Source: Ramlibacter tataouinensis TTB310 (GTDB lineage: Bacteria; Pseudomonadota; Gammaproteobacteria; Burkholderiales; Burkholderiaceae_C). From it: a DNA stretch of 64,000 nucleotides. Shown piece after piece: positions 30,314-38,034 of this stretch. A program made the position numbers and the translations under genes. The DNA lies in contig NC_015677.1 of assembly GCF_000215705.1 (NCBI RefSeq), positions 2,740,001 to 2,804,000 on the forward strand, written 5' to 3'. A model generated the notes under the pieces. That model was not told the origin of the DNA. It saw only the letters and a list, made by a program, of their open reading frames with translations, and did not search any database. Numbering within the stretch: position 1 is the first letter of the stretch; every line of letters begins with the position of its first letter.

Positions 30314-31159
30314 ATGATCCGCCGCTTGCTGCTTGCCTCCGCTGCCCTGGCCGTCGCCCTCACCATGGGCTGCTCCACGCTGGATGAACGCCAGCGCGAA
30401 TGGATCTTCCAGCCCAGCGACCGGGCCTGGGGCGGCAGCGCCTACCTGGCCGAGGGCATGGACAACGTCTGGATCGAGTTCGAGTCCCGGGTCAGCCGCC
30501 AGAGCGTGAAGCTGCACGGCCTGTGGGCGCCCGCCGAGGAGCCGCGGGCCGACGGGCCGGTGATGCTGTACCTGCACGGAGCGCGCTGGAACGTGTCCGG
30601 CTCGGCCGGGCGCATCCGCCGCATGCAGGAGATGGGTTTTTCGGTGCTGGCCATCGACTACCGCGGCTTCGGCAAGAGCAGCGCGGCGCTGCCGTCCGAG
30701 GAGATGGCCTACGAAGACGCCCGGGCCGCCTGGGACTGGCTGGCTGCCCGATACCCCGACCGGCCGCGCTACGTGTTCGGCCACTCGCTGGGCGGCGCCA
30801 TCGCCATCGACCTGGCCTCGCGCGTGCATGACGAAGAGGGCACGATCGTCGAGGGCACCTTCACCTCCATCCCGGACGTGGCCAGCAGCTTCAAGTGGGG
30901 CTGGCTGCCGGTGGGGCCGCTGATCACGCAGCGCTTCGAGTCCATCAACAAGGTGTCCAAGGTCGGCTCGCCGCTGCTGGTGGTGCACGGCGCGGCGGAC
31001 AACCTGATCAAGAGCGACCTGGGCCGCCGGCTGTACGAGGCGGCCACCGGCAAGAAGCAGTTCCTGCTGGTCGAGGGTGGCTCGCACCACAGCACCATGT
31101 GGGTGGGGCAGGCCAAGTACCGCGAGGCCATGGCCCAGCTGTTCAGCCTGAAGAACTAG
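30314..31159 (+). CDS. alpha/beta hydrolase lipoprotein
   Basis: The 281-residue protein has a lipoprotein signal ending in TMGC, so it is probably membrane-anchored on the periplasmic side. It has an alpha/beta-hydrolase fold: oxyanion region in MLYLHGARWN, nucleophile Ser in VFGHSLGGA, Asp in HGAADNLI and His in EGGSHHST. DYRGFGKSS is typical of esterase/lipase or BEM46/FrsA-like proteins. The substrate is unknown. There is no clear Shine-Dalgarno before the ATG. A fold-back repeat begins five bases after the stop. Confidence 0.85.
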   Translation: MIRRLLLASAALAVALTMGCSTLDERQREWIFQPSDRAWGGSAYLAEGMDNVWIEFESRVSRQSVKLHGLWAPAEEPRADGPVMLYLHGARWNVSGSAGRIRRMQEMGFSVLAIDYRGFGKSSAALPSEEMAYEDARAAWDWLAARYPDRPRYVFGHSLGGAIAIDLASRVHDEEGTIVEGTFTSIPDVASSFKWGWLPVGPLITQRFESINKVSKVGSPLLVVHGAADNLIKSDLGRRLYEAATGKKQFLLVEGGSHHSTMWVGQAKYREAMAQLFSLKN

Positions 31160-31163
31160 CCGC

Positions 31164-31336
31164 TAGGGCCTGTCATCGAGTGTTTGGCGGGACGCGTTGC
31201 GGCCACAAAGGCCGCGCGCAAGGCGCGTGGACGCAGCCGGGCTGGGTGCCCGGCAAGGCCGCGCAACGCGGCGCGCGGTCTTTGTGGCCGCAACCCGAAG
31301 GGAGCGAGCCCGCAAAACACTCGATGACAGGCCCTA
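31164..31336. repeat. fold-back (inverted repeat) element between convergent genes
   Basis: The ends are a perfect 22-base inverted repeat (31164-31185 and 31315-31336). Further in, a 14-base block (TTGCGGCCACAAAG, 31197-31210) pairs with 31280-31293. The right arm carries about ten extra bases. The element fills the whole gap between the hydrolase and acetyltransferase genes, and its last three bases form the acetyltransferase stop codon. It has no coding capacity and looks like a MITE-like or REP-like unit. Confidence 0.78.
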
Positions 31337-31855
31337 ACCGTCGCGCGGCTCGCGCGGCGTCTCCAGGATGCGCTGGTACAGCGCCAGGTCCAGCCAGCGC
31401 CCGAACTTGAAAGCGGCCTGCCGCACCGTGCCCGCATGGCTGAAGCCCAGCTTCTCGTGCAGGGCGATGCTGGCGGCATTGGCGGCGTCGATGGCGCCCA
31501 CCAGGACGTGCACCTCCCGCTCCCGCGCGGCCTCCACCAGGGCCTGCAGCAGCAGCCGGCCCAGGCCGCGGCCGCGATGGTCGCGGTGCAGGTAGATGGA
31601 ATGCTCCACCGTGTACTTGTAGGCCGGCCAGGCGCGGAAGGTGCCGTAGCTGGCGAAGCCCAGCAGCGTGCCCTGCGCATCCTCCAGCCCGAGCACCGGG
31701 AAGCCGTTCTGCCGCTTGGTGGCGAACCACGCTGCCATGCTCTGCGGCGGGCGGGGCCGGTAGTCGTACAGCGCGGTCGAGTTCAGGATGGCGTCGTTGA
31801 AGATGTCCAGCATGGCCCCGGCATGGCGCTCCTCGGTGCAGGCGATCGGTTGCAT
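31334..31855 (-). CDS. GNAT N-acetyltransferase, phosphinothricin-acetyltransferase-like
   Basis: The 173-residue protein is a single GNAT domain. The acetyl-CoA loop is RDHRGRGLGRLLLQAL. The N-terminal IFNDAILNSTALYDYRPR and the segment ANAASIALHEKLGFSHAG are typical of the PAT/MnaT group, which acetylates phosphinothricin, methionine sulfone or related amino acids. AAGGAG six bases before the ATG at 31855 supports this start over one 36 bases upstream. It is divergent from an XRE-cupin regulator that probably controls both genes through the palindrome between them. Confidence 0.87.
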   Translation of the reverse strand: MQPIACTEERHAGAMLDIFNDAILNSTALYDYRPRPPQSMAAWFATKRQNGFPVLGLEDAQGTLLGFASYGTFRAWPAYKYTVEHSIYLHRDHRGRGLGRLLLQALVEAAREREVHVLVGAIDAANAASIALHEKLGFSHAGTVRQAAFKFGRWLDLALYQRILETPREPRDG

Positions 31856-31883
31856 GGCACGCTCCTTCCATAAAAGTAGACGC

Positions 31884-31903
31884 TCGTCCATCATAATGGA
31901 CGA
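31884..31903. promoter_or_regulatory. palindromic operator between the GNAT and XRE-cupin genes
   Basis: A perfect palindrome with 8-base arms (TCGTCCAT-CATA-ATGGACGA) ends directly at the ATG of the regulator. CATAAT on the + strand and TATGAT on the - strand, both good -10 candidates, lie in its centre. A bound repressor would block both genes. Confidence 0.7.
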
Positions 31904-32482
31904 ATGCCCGATACCACCGACCTGGACATCGACGCCTCCATCGCGCTGCGGCTGCTGGCGCTGCGGCAATCGCAGTCGCTCAGCCTGGCCCAGCTGGCCG
32001 AGCGCTCGGGCGTGAGCAAGGCCATGATCTCGCGCATCGAGCGTGCCGAGAGCAGCGCCACGGCCGCCCTGCTGGGCCGGCTGGCGGCGGCCCTGGGCGT
32101 GCCGCTGGCGCAGCTGCTGGCCGAGCCGTCGGCGTCGGCGCAGCCGCTGCGGCGGCGGCAGGACCAGGAGGTCTGGCGCGACCCCGAGGTCGGCTACCTG
32201 CGGCGCCAGGTGGCGCCGGCCGAGCCGCCGGGCGGCATCGAGCTGGTGGAAGTGGAGATGCCGCGGCGCGCCTGCGTCAGCTACCCGCGCTGGAGCCAGG
32301 GCGCCTACCGGCAGCGCCTGTGGATGCTGGAGGGCGAGCTGGCCGTGACCTATGGCGAGGAGACCTTCCACCTGGCGCCCGGCGATTGCCTGAGCTTTTC
32401 GGTGGACCGGCCGCTGACCTACCGGGCCCAGGGCCGAGGGGGCTGTCGCTACCTGCTGGTGGTTGCCCGCGCGGCGAGGTGA
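31904..32482 (+). CDS. XRE-family transcriptional regulator with C-terminal cupin
   Basis: The 192-residue protein has an N-terminal helix-turn-helix (about residues 12-66: [20 protein letters not shown]). A C-terminal cupin follows at about residues 120-185 ([21 protein letters not shown]), the sensor layout of PuuR/YdcN-type regulators. The palindrome at 31884-31903 abuts its ATG, so autoregulation and control of the divergent acetyltransferase gene are likely. The inducer is unknown. A CATAAT six bases before the ATG suggests a leaderless message. Confidence 0.88.
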   Translation: MPDTTDLDIDASIALRLLALRQSQSLSLAQLAERSGVSKAMISRIERAESSATAALLGRLAAALGVPLAQLLAEPSASAQPLRRRQDQEVWRDPEVGYLRRQVAPAEPPGGIELVEVEMPRRACVSYPRWSQGAYRQRLWMLEGELAVTYGEETFHLAPGDCLSFSVDRPLTYRAQGRGGCRYLLVVARAAR

Positions 32483-32525
32483 GCGCCGCTTTGCCCGCGG
32501 CGCCTCTGCTACCCTCGCGCGCATC

Positions 32526-33503
32526 ATGACCGAAGCCCCGGATCGCGTCATCGCCCTGGCCGGTCCCACGGCCAGCGGCAAGACCGCCGCGGCGCTGGCG
32601 CTGGCGCAGGCCCTGCCGGTGGAGATCGTCAGCGTGGACTCGGCCCTGGTGTACCGCGGCATGGACATCGGCACCGCCAAGCCCAGCGCGGCCGAGCGCG
32701 CCGCCGTGCCGCACCACCTGATCGACATCCGCGACCCGGCGCAGGCCTACAGCGCCGCCGAGTTCGCGGCCGACGCGCGGCGCCTGGTGGGCGAGATCCA
32801 GGCACGCGGCCGCATCCCGCTGCTGGTGGGCGGCACCATGCTGTACTTCAAGGCCTTGTTCGAGGGCCTCTCGTCCATGCCGGCGGCCGACGCGGAGGTG
32901 CGGGCCGCGATCGACGCCCAGGCCCGGGACCAGGGCTGGCCCGCGCTGCATGCCGAGCTGGCGCGCGTGGACCCGGCCGCGGCCGCGCGCCTGGCGCCCC
33001 AGGATGCGCAGCGCATCCAGCGTGCGCTGGAGGTCTGGCGGGTGAGCGGCGTCCCGCTGAGCGTCCACCATGCCGCAGCTGGCCGGGACGCCGCGCCGCC
33101 CGCCTGGGCCGCGGGCTGCGAGCTGTTCTCCCTGGAGCCCCGGGACCGCGGCTGGCTGCACGAGCGCATCGCCCTGCGTTTTTCGCAGATGCTGGAGCAG
33201 GGTTTGGTGGACGAGGTGGAAGGCCTGCGCGGCCGCGGCGACCTGTCGCCCCAGCTACCCAGCATGCGTTGCGTGGGCTACCGGCAGGCCTGGGAATGGC
33301 TGGACGCGCAAGCCGCGGGGCACGCCCCGCCGCTGGCCTGGCTGCGCGACCGCGGCATCTTCGCGACGCGCCAGCTGGCCAAGCGGCAGCTCACCTGGCT
33401 GCGCGGCATGGCGCGGCGCCGCGTGATCGAGTGCGACGCACCGGACGCGCCCGCGCGCCTGCTGGCAGCGGCAGGCGTACCGGCGCGCACCGCGCGCCGG
33501 TGA
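32526..33503 (+). CDS. miaA: tRNA dimethylallyltransferase
   Basis: MiaA isopentenylates A37 of tRNAs that read UNN codons. The 325-residue protein has the P-loop [16 protein letters not shown], then [40 protein letters not shown] and the [11 protein letters not shown] segment. It ends with [13 protein letters not shown]. The ATG at 32526 was used instead of the open frame further upstream because the conserved P-loop follows immediately. Its stop abuts the stop of the convergent Roadblock-like gene. Confidence 0.96.
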   Translation: MTEAPDRVIALAGPTASGKTAAALALAQALPVEIVSVDSALVYRGMDIGTAKPSAAERAAVPHHLIDIRDPAQAYSAAEFAADARRLVGEIQARGRIPLLVGGTMLYFKALFEGLSSMPAADAEVRAAIDAQARDQGWPALHAELARVDPAAAARLAPQDAQRIQRALEVWRVSGVPLSVHHAAAGRDAAPPAWAAGCELFSLEPRDRGWLHERIALRFSQMLEQGLVDEVEGLRGRGDLSPQLPSMRCVGYRQAWEWLDAQAAGHAPPLAWLRDRGIFATRQLAKRQLTWLRGMARRRVIECDAPDAPARLLAAAGVPARTARR

Positions 33504-33863
33504 TCAGACCGCCAGTTCCTTCTCGACGTCCTGCACCTTGCGGCGGGCCAGCGCCAGGTTGGACTTGGGCTTGTCCAGCACGAGGTAGATGAACAGGCCT
33601 TCCTTGCGCGCCATCGGGCGGATGATGTGGTACTGCTTGCCCAGCGTGATCAGGATGTCCTCGATCACGTCGGCCAGGCCCAGCGAACGCATGGTCTTGA
33701 GCTTGGCGCGCACCACCTCGGTGTTGCCGGCCGCCGCCACCTCGAGATCGACCCCCGCACCGATCTGGCCCAGGATCATCCCGCTGCTCGAATCGACCAG
33801 CGCGGCGCACAGGGCACCGTCGATGGTCATGAGTTCGTCCATCGACGATTTGATGGTTGACAT
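33504..33863 (-). CDS. Roadblock/LC7-like domain protein (1)
   Basis: The 119-residue protein fits the Roadblock/LC7 pattern: a first helix, then IDGALCAALVDSSSGMILGQ (strand-turn-strand), a central helix (TEVVRAKLKTMRSLGL), strands ending in GLFIYLVLDKP and a C-terminal helix. In bacteria such proteins (MglB type) dimerise and act on small Ras-like GTPases. GGAGA precedes the ATG at 33863. A second Roadblock-like gene lies 93 bases upstream on the same strand, and a gene with related domains is divergent from it. I assign the fold from pattern only. Confidence 0.7.
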   Translation of the reverse strand: MSTIKSSMDELMTIDGALCAALVDSSSGMILGQIGAGVDLEVAAAGNTEVVRAKLKTMRSLGLADVIEDILITLGKQYHIIRPMARKEGLFIYLVLDKPKSNLALARRKVQDVEKELAV

Positions 33864-33956
33864 GTTCTTTCTCCAGGACGCCTTCACAACAGCCGATCCG
33901 CCGCGGCATCCAAGCAGCGGATCGGCGAGAGAGACCAGAAACAGGCCGGCAGCCCG

Positions 33957-34328
33957 TCAGCGGCGGGGCGCCTCGGCCACCGCCTGCTTGAGCCTTTCCA
34001 TCACGGGACGCCATCGCGCCCAGGCCGCGCGCGCCTTGTCGGCCACGCACACCAGCACCAGTGGCGGCTGGACCGAGCAGCTGAACAGGCCGATCACGTG
34101 CGTGTCGAACGAGTAGGCCGCCGAGGCCAACGGGCCGAAGCGGGAGAACTGCTGCTGCAGCCGGCCGTGCACCCGCCAGAACTCCACCGCCGCCTCGGCG
34201 ATCTCCTCACGGTCCGCCAGATCGCCCGCGTGGTACCAGGCCATGCCGGTGTCGGCATCGACCAGCGCGCAGGCCTGGACGCCGTCGAAAGACGCGAGTT
34301 CGGCGATCAGGTATTCCGCTTGCTGCAT
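33957..34328 (-). CDS. Roadblock/LC7-like domain protein (2), divergent paralogue
   Basis: The 123-residue protein has the same order of elements as its neighbour: an N-terminal helix, the strand pair FDGVQACALVDADTGMAWYH, a helix (REEIAEAAVEFWRVH), strands THVIGLFSCSV and LVLVCVADKA, and a C-terminal helix. Sequence identity to the neighbour looks low, so this is a tentative Roadblock-like assignment. The ATG at 34328 was chosen; the frame is open to about 34442 but without a better start. It is divergent from the BLUF-like gene, with an AT-richer gap of 185 bases between. Confidence 0.6.
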   Translation of the reverse strand: MQQAEYLIAELASFDGVQACALVDADTGMAWYHAGDLADREEIAEAAVEFWRVHGRLQQQFSRFGPLASAAYSFDTHVIGLFSCSVQPPLVLVCVADKARAAWARWRPVMERLKQAVAEAPRR

Positions 34329-34382
34329 CGGTCCGGGTGAAAATCGAAGTAGCCATTTTCCGACGATTCGTATCAAAATGTG

Positions 34383-34401
34383 AATCTGCTGTTGGCAGAT
34401 T
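34383..34401. promoter_or_regulatory. inverted repeat in the divergent Roadblock/BLUF-like intergenic region
   Basis: A perfect 7-base inverted repeat (AATCTGC-TGTTG-GCAGATT) lies midway in the unusually AT-rich 185-base gap. It is a plausible regulator site for both directions. No protein is known. Confidence 0.4.
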
Positions 34402-34513
34402 GACGTAACCGGCAGACTGGATTGCAGGCTGTAGTACCGCAACGACAGCGTTCTTCAGGGAAAAAGACGGATTCGCGGCCAAAAGCAGTCAGCGACGCAA
34501 GCATCGACAACTT

Positions 34514-36043
34514 ATGACTACGCGCGCTCCTGCGTTCTCCCTCGTCAGCATCAGCACGGCCTGTGGCGGCCCGCACCTGCAGGATGAATCGGCCCTGTCG
34601 TGCTGGCTGGGCGAGCTGCAGGCAGGCATGACCGCCGCCCATCGCCAGGCCGGCGTGCACGGCCTGCTGGTCTTTGCCCAGGGGCAGTTCGTGCAGTGGC
34701 TGCAGGGTCCCGAAGCCGCGGTGCGCGAGCTGATGCACCAGGCCGGGCAGGACAGCTGGCGTGAGCAGGTGCAGACACTGTTCTGCGGCGCGGACCGGAT
34801 GCTGCTGGACGAATGGTCCCTGCTGCTGGTCCTGCGCGGCGACCGCGGCGGCCGGCTGGACCGTGTGCTGCAAGGCCTGCGCGGGGGTCAGCTGCCGGAC
34901 GCGGGCGAGCAGACCCCGGCCGCGATCTTCCGCGGCCTGGTGCATCCGCCGGCCCTGCAGGACGGCTCGCAGCGCCTGGTCGGCGTCATCGGCCAGACCG
35001 GCCTGTGGTCCGGCGCGCTGCTGAGCCACGTGAGCGGCAAGTGGAAGGCGCCTCTGCACCGCACCCGCCTGCAAGGCCCGGCGGGCCTGGAGCGGGAGGC
35101 GCTGTCCGAATACACCGAGCACCCGCATCCGCGGCACGGCAGCGTGCGGGTCGTCCATTACGCGGGCAGCGCGGTGGCCATCCCCTGGCTGGAGCGCACG
35201 CCCGAGCGGTACGACGTGGTCGTCCTGTTCTATTCCTCCCCCTCGGTCGAGGCGGCGCTCGCGTTCACCGCCACCGTGGTGCAGCGCCTGGGGAACGACA
35301 ACGCCTCCACGCGCCTGGTCTGCCTGTTCGGCCGGCTGGCCGGGCCGTGCCTGGCGGCCGTCGAGCGCTGGCTGGTGCAGCAGCAGCGAGCCGCAAGTCT
35401 GCTGACCCTGCCGCTGGCCGACAGCGACGCCGTGTGGCAGGCGGTCGAGCAGGCACTGGGCGAGGCCCGGGCACCTGCGCCCGCGCCCGCGCCGACGCCT
35501 GCGCCGGCCGCTGCCGCGCCGGCACGGCCACGGCCTGCAGCCCCGGCGCCCCTCTCCGCGCCAGCCCCGGCCCCCACTTCCCCGCCAGCGCAGGCGCGCA
35601 GCGGGCGCCCGGGTCTGGCCCTGGCGAGCGGGGGACACGACTGGCTGTCGCAGCTGCTGGACATCGAGGGCGTGGGCGCCGTGGCACTCGCGCCCACCCG
35701 GGAGCGGGACGTCGAGCCGGTGCTGCTGCTGACGGGGCAGGTCGAGGCCGATGCGGCCCAGCGCCGGCGCGTGCTGGGCGAGATCGCCTGCGAGCTGGGC
35801 GTGCAGGCGCGGCTCGCGCCGCCGCAGTCGCCGCCGCAGCCGACCCAGGTGCTCACGCGCTACGCCGACCGGGTCGGGCTGTCGCGCGCCCTGCCCGACG
35901 AGCACCGCTCGGTGCTGTACGTATCCACCATCCCCGGCTACTGCAACGAGGCGCTGCTGCTGCGCGGCATCGAGCTGTGCGTGGCCAGCACCCCGCCGCG
36001 CCTGTTCGAGCGCACGCCCGGGGCGGCGGCGGGCCGCGGGTGA
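34514..36043 (+). CDS. BLUF-like / degenerate small-GTPase-like / Roadblock-like multidomain protein
   Basis: The 509-residue protein is not recognised as a whole. Residues 8-105 resemble a BLUF flavin domain (GVHGLLVFAQGQFVQWLQGP, conserved Gln61). The usual Tyr is Ser12, and the usual Asn before GxxG is not present, so flavin photochemistry is doubtful. Residues about 153-318 follow the strand order of a Ras-like GTPase (LVGVIGQTGLWSG, VRVVHYAGS, YDVVVLFYSS, LVCLFG, LLTLPLADSDAVWQAVEQAL), but the GKS/T and NKxD motifs are lost. After an Ala/Pro linker (319-372), residues 373-492 look Roadblock-like. It overlaps the ABC ATPase gene as GTGA. Confidence 0.55.
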   Translation: MTTRAPAFSLVSISTACGGPHLQDESALSCWLGELQAGMTAAHRQAGVHGLLVFAQGQFVQWLQGPEAAVRELMHQAGQDSWREQVQTLFCGADRMLLDEWSLLLVLRGDRGGRLDRVLQGLRGGQLPDAGEQTPAAIFRGLVHPPALQDGSQRLVGVIGQTGLWSGALLSHVSGKWKAPLHRTRLQGPAGLEREALSEYTEHPHPRHGSVRVVHYAGSAVAIPWLERTPERYDVVVLFYSSPSVEAALAFTATVVQRLGNDNASTRLVCLFGRLAGPCLAAVERWLVQQQRAASLLTLPLADSDAVWQAVEQALGEARAPAPAPAPTPAPAAAAPARPRPAAPAPLSAPAPAPTSPPAQARSGRPGLALASGGHDWLSQLLDIEGVGAVALAPTRERDVEPVLLLTGQVEADAAQRRRVLGEIACELGVQARLAPPQSPPQPTQVLTRYADRVGLSRALPDEHRSVLYVSTIPGYCNEALLLRGIELCVASTPPRLFERTPGAAAGRG

Positions 36044-36720
36044 GCGCGCCGGTGCCGGCCCGTGCCACGCTGTCGGTACAAGGCCTGGGCAAGCGCTACG
36101 GTGCCACGCCGGTGTTCGCCGACGTCTCGCTCGAGGTCGCGCCCGGCGAGTTCGTGGCCATCGTCGGCGAGTCGGGGGTGGGCAAGTCCACCCTGCTCAA
36201 CTGCCTGGCCGGCCTGGACCAGGGGGACGAGGGCCGGGTGGTGCTGTGCGGCCATGACCTGGGCGCGGCATCCGACGAGCAGCGCGCGCTGATCCGCCGC
36301 GCCCACGTGGGCTTCGTGTTCCAGGCCTTCCACGTGCTGCCGCACCTGGACGTGGCGCAGAACGTGGGCCTGCCGCTGCTGCTGCTGGGACGTCAGGACA
36401 CCGGCGAAAGGGTGGCGGCCATGCTCGAGGCGGTGGGCCTGCAGGGGCTGGGGCAACGCCTGCCGCAGCAGCTCAGCGGCGGCCAGCTGCAGCGCGTGGC
36501 CATCGCCCGCGCCCTGGTGCACCGGCCGGCCCTGCTGCTGGCCGACGAGCCCACCGGCAACCTGGACCCCGGCACGGCCGCGCGCGTCATGGACGTGCTG
36601 CTGGCGCAGACGCGCGACCACGATGCGTCCCTGGTGCTGGTCACCCATTCCGAGGCCGCCGCCGCGCGCGCCGACCGCGTGCTGCATCTGACCAGCCTGG
36701 GCTTTCGCCCGCCAGCCTGA
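36040..36720 (+). CDS. ABC transporter ATP-binding protein, LolD/YbbA/AttE type
   Basis: The 226-residue ATPase has Walker A GESGVGKST, Q-loop in FVFQAFHVLPHL, signature LSGGQLQRVAIARAL, Walker B LLLADEPTGNLD and the H-loop in LVTHSE. These fit the MacB/LolD/YbbA group, which pairs with FtsX-type permeases. The GTG start overlaps the stop of the BLUF-like gene, so the two are co-translated. The likely permease is the 845-residue protein at 38035, separated by two unrelated genes. An AttH-like lipocalin further on completes an AttEFGH-like set. Confidence 0.92.
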   Translation: MSAPVPARATLSVQGLGKRYGATPVFADVSLEVAPGEFVAIVGESGVGKSTLLNCLAGLDQGDEGRVVLCGHDLGAASDEQRALIRRAHVGFVFQAFHVLPHLDVAQNVGLPLLLLGRQDTGERVAAMLEAVGLQGLGQRLPQQLSGGQLQRVAIARALVHRPALLLADEPTGNLDPGTAARVMDVLLAQTRDHDASLVLVTHSEAAAARADRVLHLTSLGFRPPA

Positions 36721-36809
36721 AGCCCGCGGCGCGGCCGCAGGCGCGGCACCGTGATAGCGCGGCGTCGGCAGGGTCGCCATGGGATGGTTGAATGAGTCCG
36801 ACACGCTGC

Positions 36810-36828
36810 GGGGTCGCGACCTGACCCC
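36810..36828. repeat. possible REP-type hairpin
   Basis: GGGGTC pairs with GACCCC around a 7-base loop, and the palindrome GGTCGCGACC overlaps the 5' side. Similar GGGGTCAGGT-type palindromes accompany RAYT/REP elements in betaproteobacteria. Only one copy is seen here, in the 196-base gap before 36917. Confidence 0.35.
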
Positions 36829-36916
36829 CTGCTCTTCCCGTGGACGTAGCCTGCATTCCAGCAGGCGCCAGCGCCCGCGAGTTCCCCACCCCATCGTTTG
36901 TTGAAGGAGCTGTTCC

Positions 36917-37297
36917 ATGTCGACCAGAAAGAAATTCCTGGGCCTGTTGGCCGGTGCATCGACCGTCGCCGTTCTCGGCGTGGCCGTGGCGCAGGGCGTG
37001 CCGCCCGACGCCGACATCGCCAACCCGGCGCTGGGCGCGGGCCAGCAGAGCGCCCTGGGCACGCCCATGGGCGAGACCGGCGTGCCCGAGTACGAGGCAC
37101 CGGTGCAGGCCGCCGTCATCGTCGTCACGCCACCGGTGGTGAGCCAGGCGCCCGCCCCGATGCCGGCGCCGGTGGCACAGGCCGAGCCGGCCCCGGCCCC
37201 CGCGCCGGCCACCACCATGGGCGCGGCCCCGGCCCCCGCGGCCGAGCCGGTGCAGCAGGTGGCCGAGGCACCCGTGCCGCGCGCCGATCGCAACTGA
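36917..37297 (+). CDS. small secreted Pro/Ala-rich protein
   Basis: The 126-residue product has an N-terminal signal segment (RKKFLGLLAGASTVAVLGVAVAQG) with a likely cleavage after VAVA. The rest is low-complexity, with a PNP-like start (DADIANPALGAG) and a long Ala/Pro/Val tail with PAPAPA and EPVQQVAEAP repeats. No domain is recognised. AAGGAG eight bases before the ATG supports the start. It lies between the ABC ATPase gene and the hemerythrin gene, probably as a separate unit. Confidence 0.72.
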   Translation: MSTRKKFLGLLAGASTVAVLGVAVAQGVPPDADIANPALGAGQQSALGTPMGETGVPEYEAPVQAAVIVVTPPVVSQAPAPMPAPVAQAEPAPAPAPATTMGAAPAPAAEPVQQVAEAPVPRADRN

Positions 37298-37472
37298 CGG
37301 CGCCTCCCGCGCCGTGGACGCGGCCGGGTTCGCTGCAGGCGGACCCGGCCGCGCTGCATCCGGCCTGCGCGGCGACGTGGCCCGCCGAGGCACCGTCAGC
37401 CGGTTCAGACGTTTTCCTACATGGGCCCGCGCAGGCGGCGCGGATCATGAAACGACCCATTAGGAGAACACC

Positions 37473-37970
37473 ATGGCCACCCGAGAGAAAGATGCTTGCG
37501 ACCTGCTTGACGCCGACCACAGGGCCGTCAAGAAGATGTTCAAGGAATACGAGGAACTGACCGGGTCGCGCGCCCGCAGCGCCGCCCAGAAGAAGATGGA
37601 GCTGGCCCGCCAGATCTGCCAGGAGCTGAAGGTACACGCGCAGATCGAGGAAGAGATCTTCTACCCGGCCCTGCGCCAGGCCATCAAGGACACCGACCTG
37701 CTGGACGAGGCCAAGGTCGAGCACGACAGCGCCAAGGACCTGATCGCGCAGCTGGAGGAAGCCGGCGAGGCCGACGACATGTTCGACGCCAAGGTCAAGG
37801 TGCTGGGCGAGTACGTGGACCACCACGTCAAGGAAGAAAAGAGCGAGATCTTCGTCAAGGCGCGCGCCGCCCGCAAGCTGGACCTGGTGGGCATGCGCGA
37901 GCAGATGGAGACCCGCAAGGAAGAACTCATGGGCGAGATGGCCGGCGCCGGCATGGCGGCCGAGGCCTGA
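37473..37970 (+). CDS. hemerythrin HHE domain protein
   Basis: The 165-residue all-helical protein carries the diiron ligands of hemerythrins: His in LLDADHRAVKK, HxxxE in KVHAQIEEEIFYP, His in KVEHDSAKDL and HxxxE in DHHVKEEKSEIF. Cytoplasmic HHE proteins bind oxygen or nitric oxide, or protect iron centres under stress. TAGGAG precedes the ATG. The gap before it (37298-37472) contains a strong 11-base hairpin (37319-37353) without a T run. It sits between the ABC ATPase and its likely permease without an evident link. Confidence 0.9.
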   Translation: MATREKDACDLLDADHRAVKKMFKEYEELTGSRARSAAQKKMELARQICQELKVHAQIEEEIFYPALRQAIKDTDLLDEAKVEHDSAKDLIAQLEEAGEADDMFDAKVKVLGEYVDHHVKEEKSEIFVKARAARKLDLVGMREQMETRKEELMGEMAGAGMAAEA

Positions 37971-38020
37971 CGCCTTCTTCCCGCTTCACCTGACCGTGCC
38001 GCGGGGCCGGTGACCGGGGC

Positions 38021-38026
38021 CACAAT
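38021..38026 (+). promoter_or_regulatory. -10-like element just before the FtsX-type permease
   Basis: CACAAT ends eight bases before the ATG at 38035. No -35 or Shine-Dalgarno is evident. Confidence 0.35.
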
Positions 38027-38034
38027 CGGCCTCC

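Noticed and set aside
34514..34828. Calling the 509-residue protein a photoactive BLUF receptor
   Set aside because: The flavin-contacting Tyr and Asn are replaced; only the Gln is kept. Described as BLUF-like instead.
37319..37353. Strong 11-base hairpin taken as a terminator
   Set aside because: No T run follows the stem, so an intrinsic terminator cannot be supported; noted only as a hairpin.
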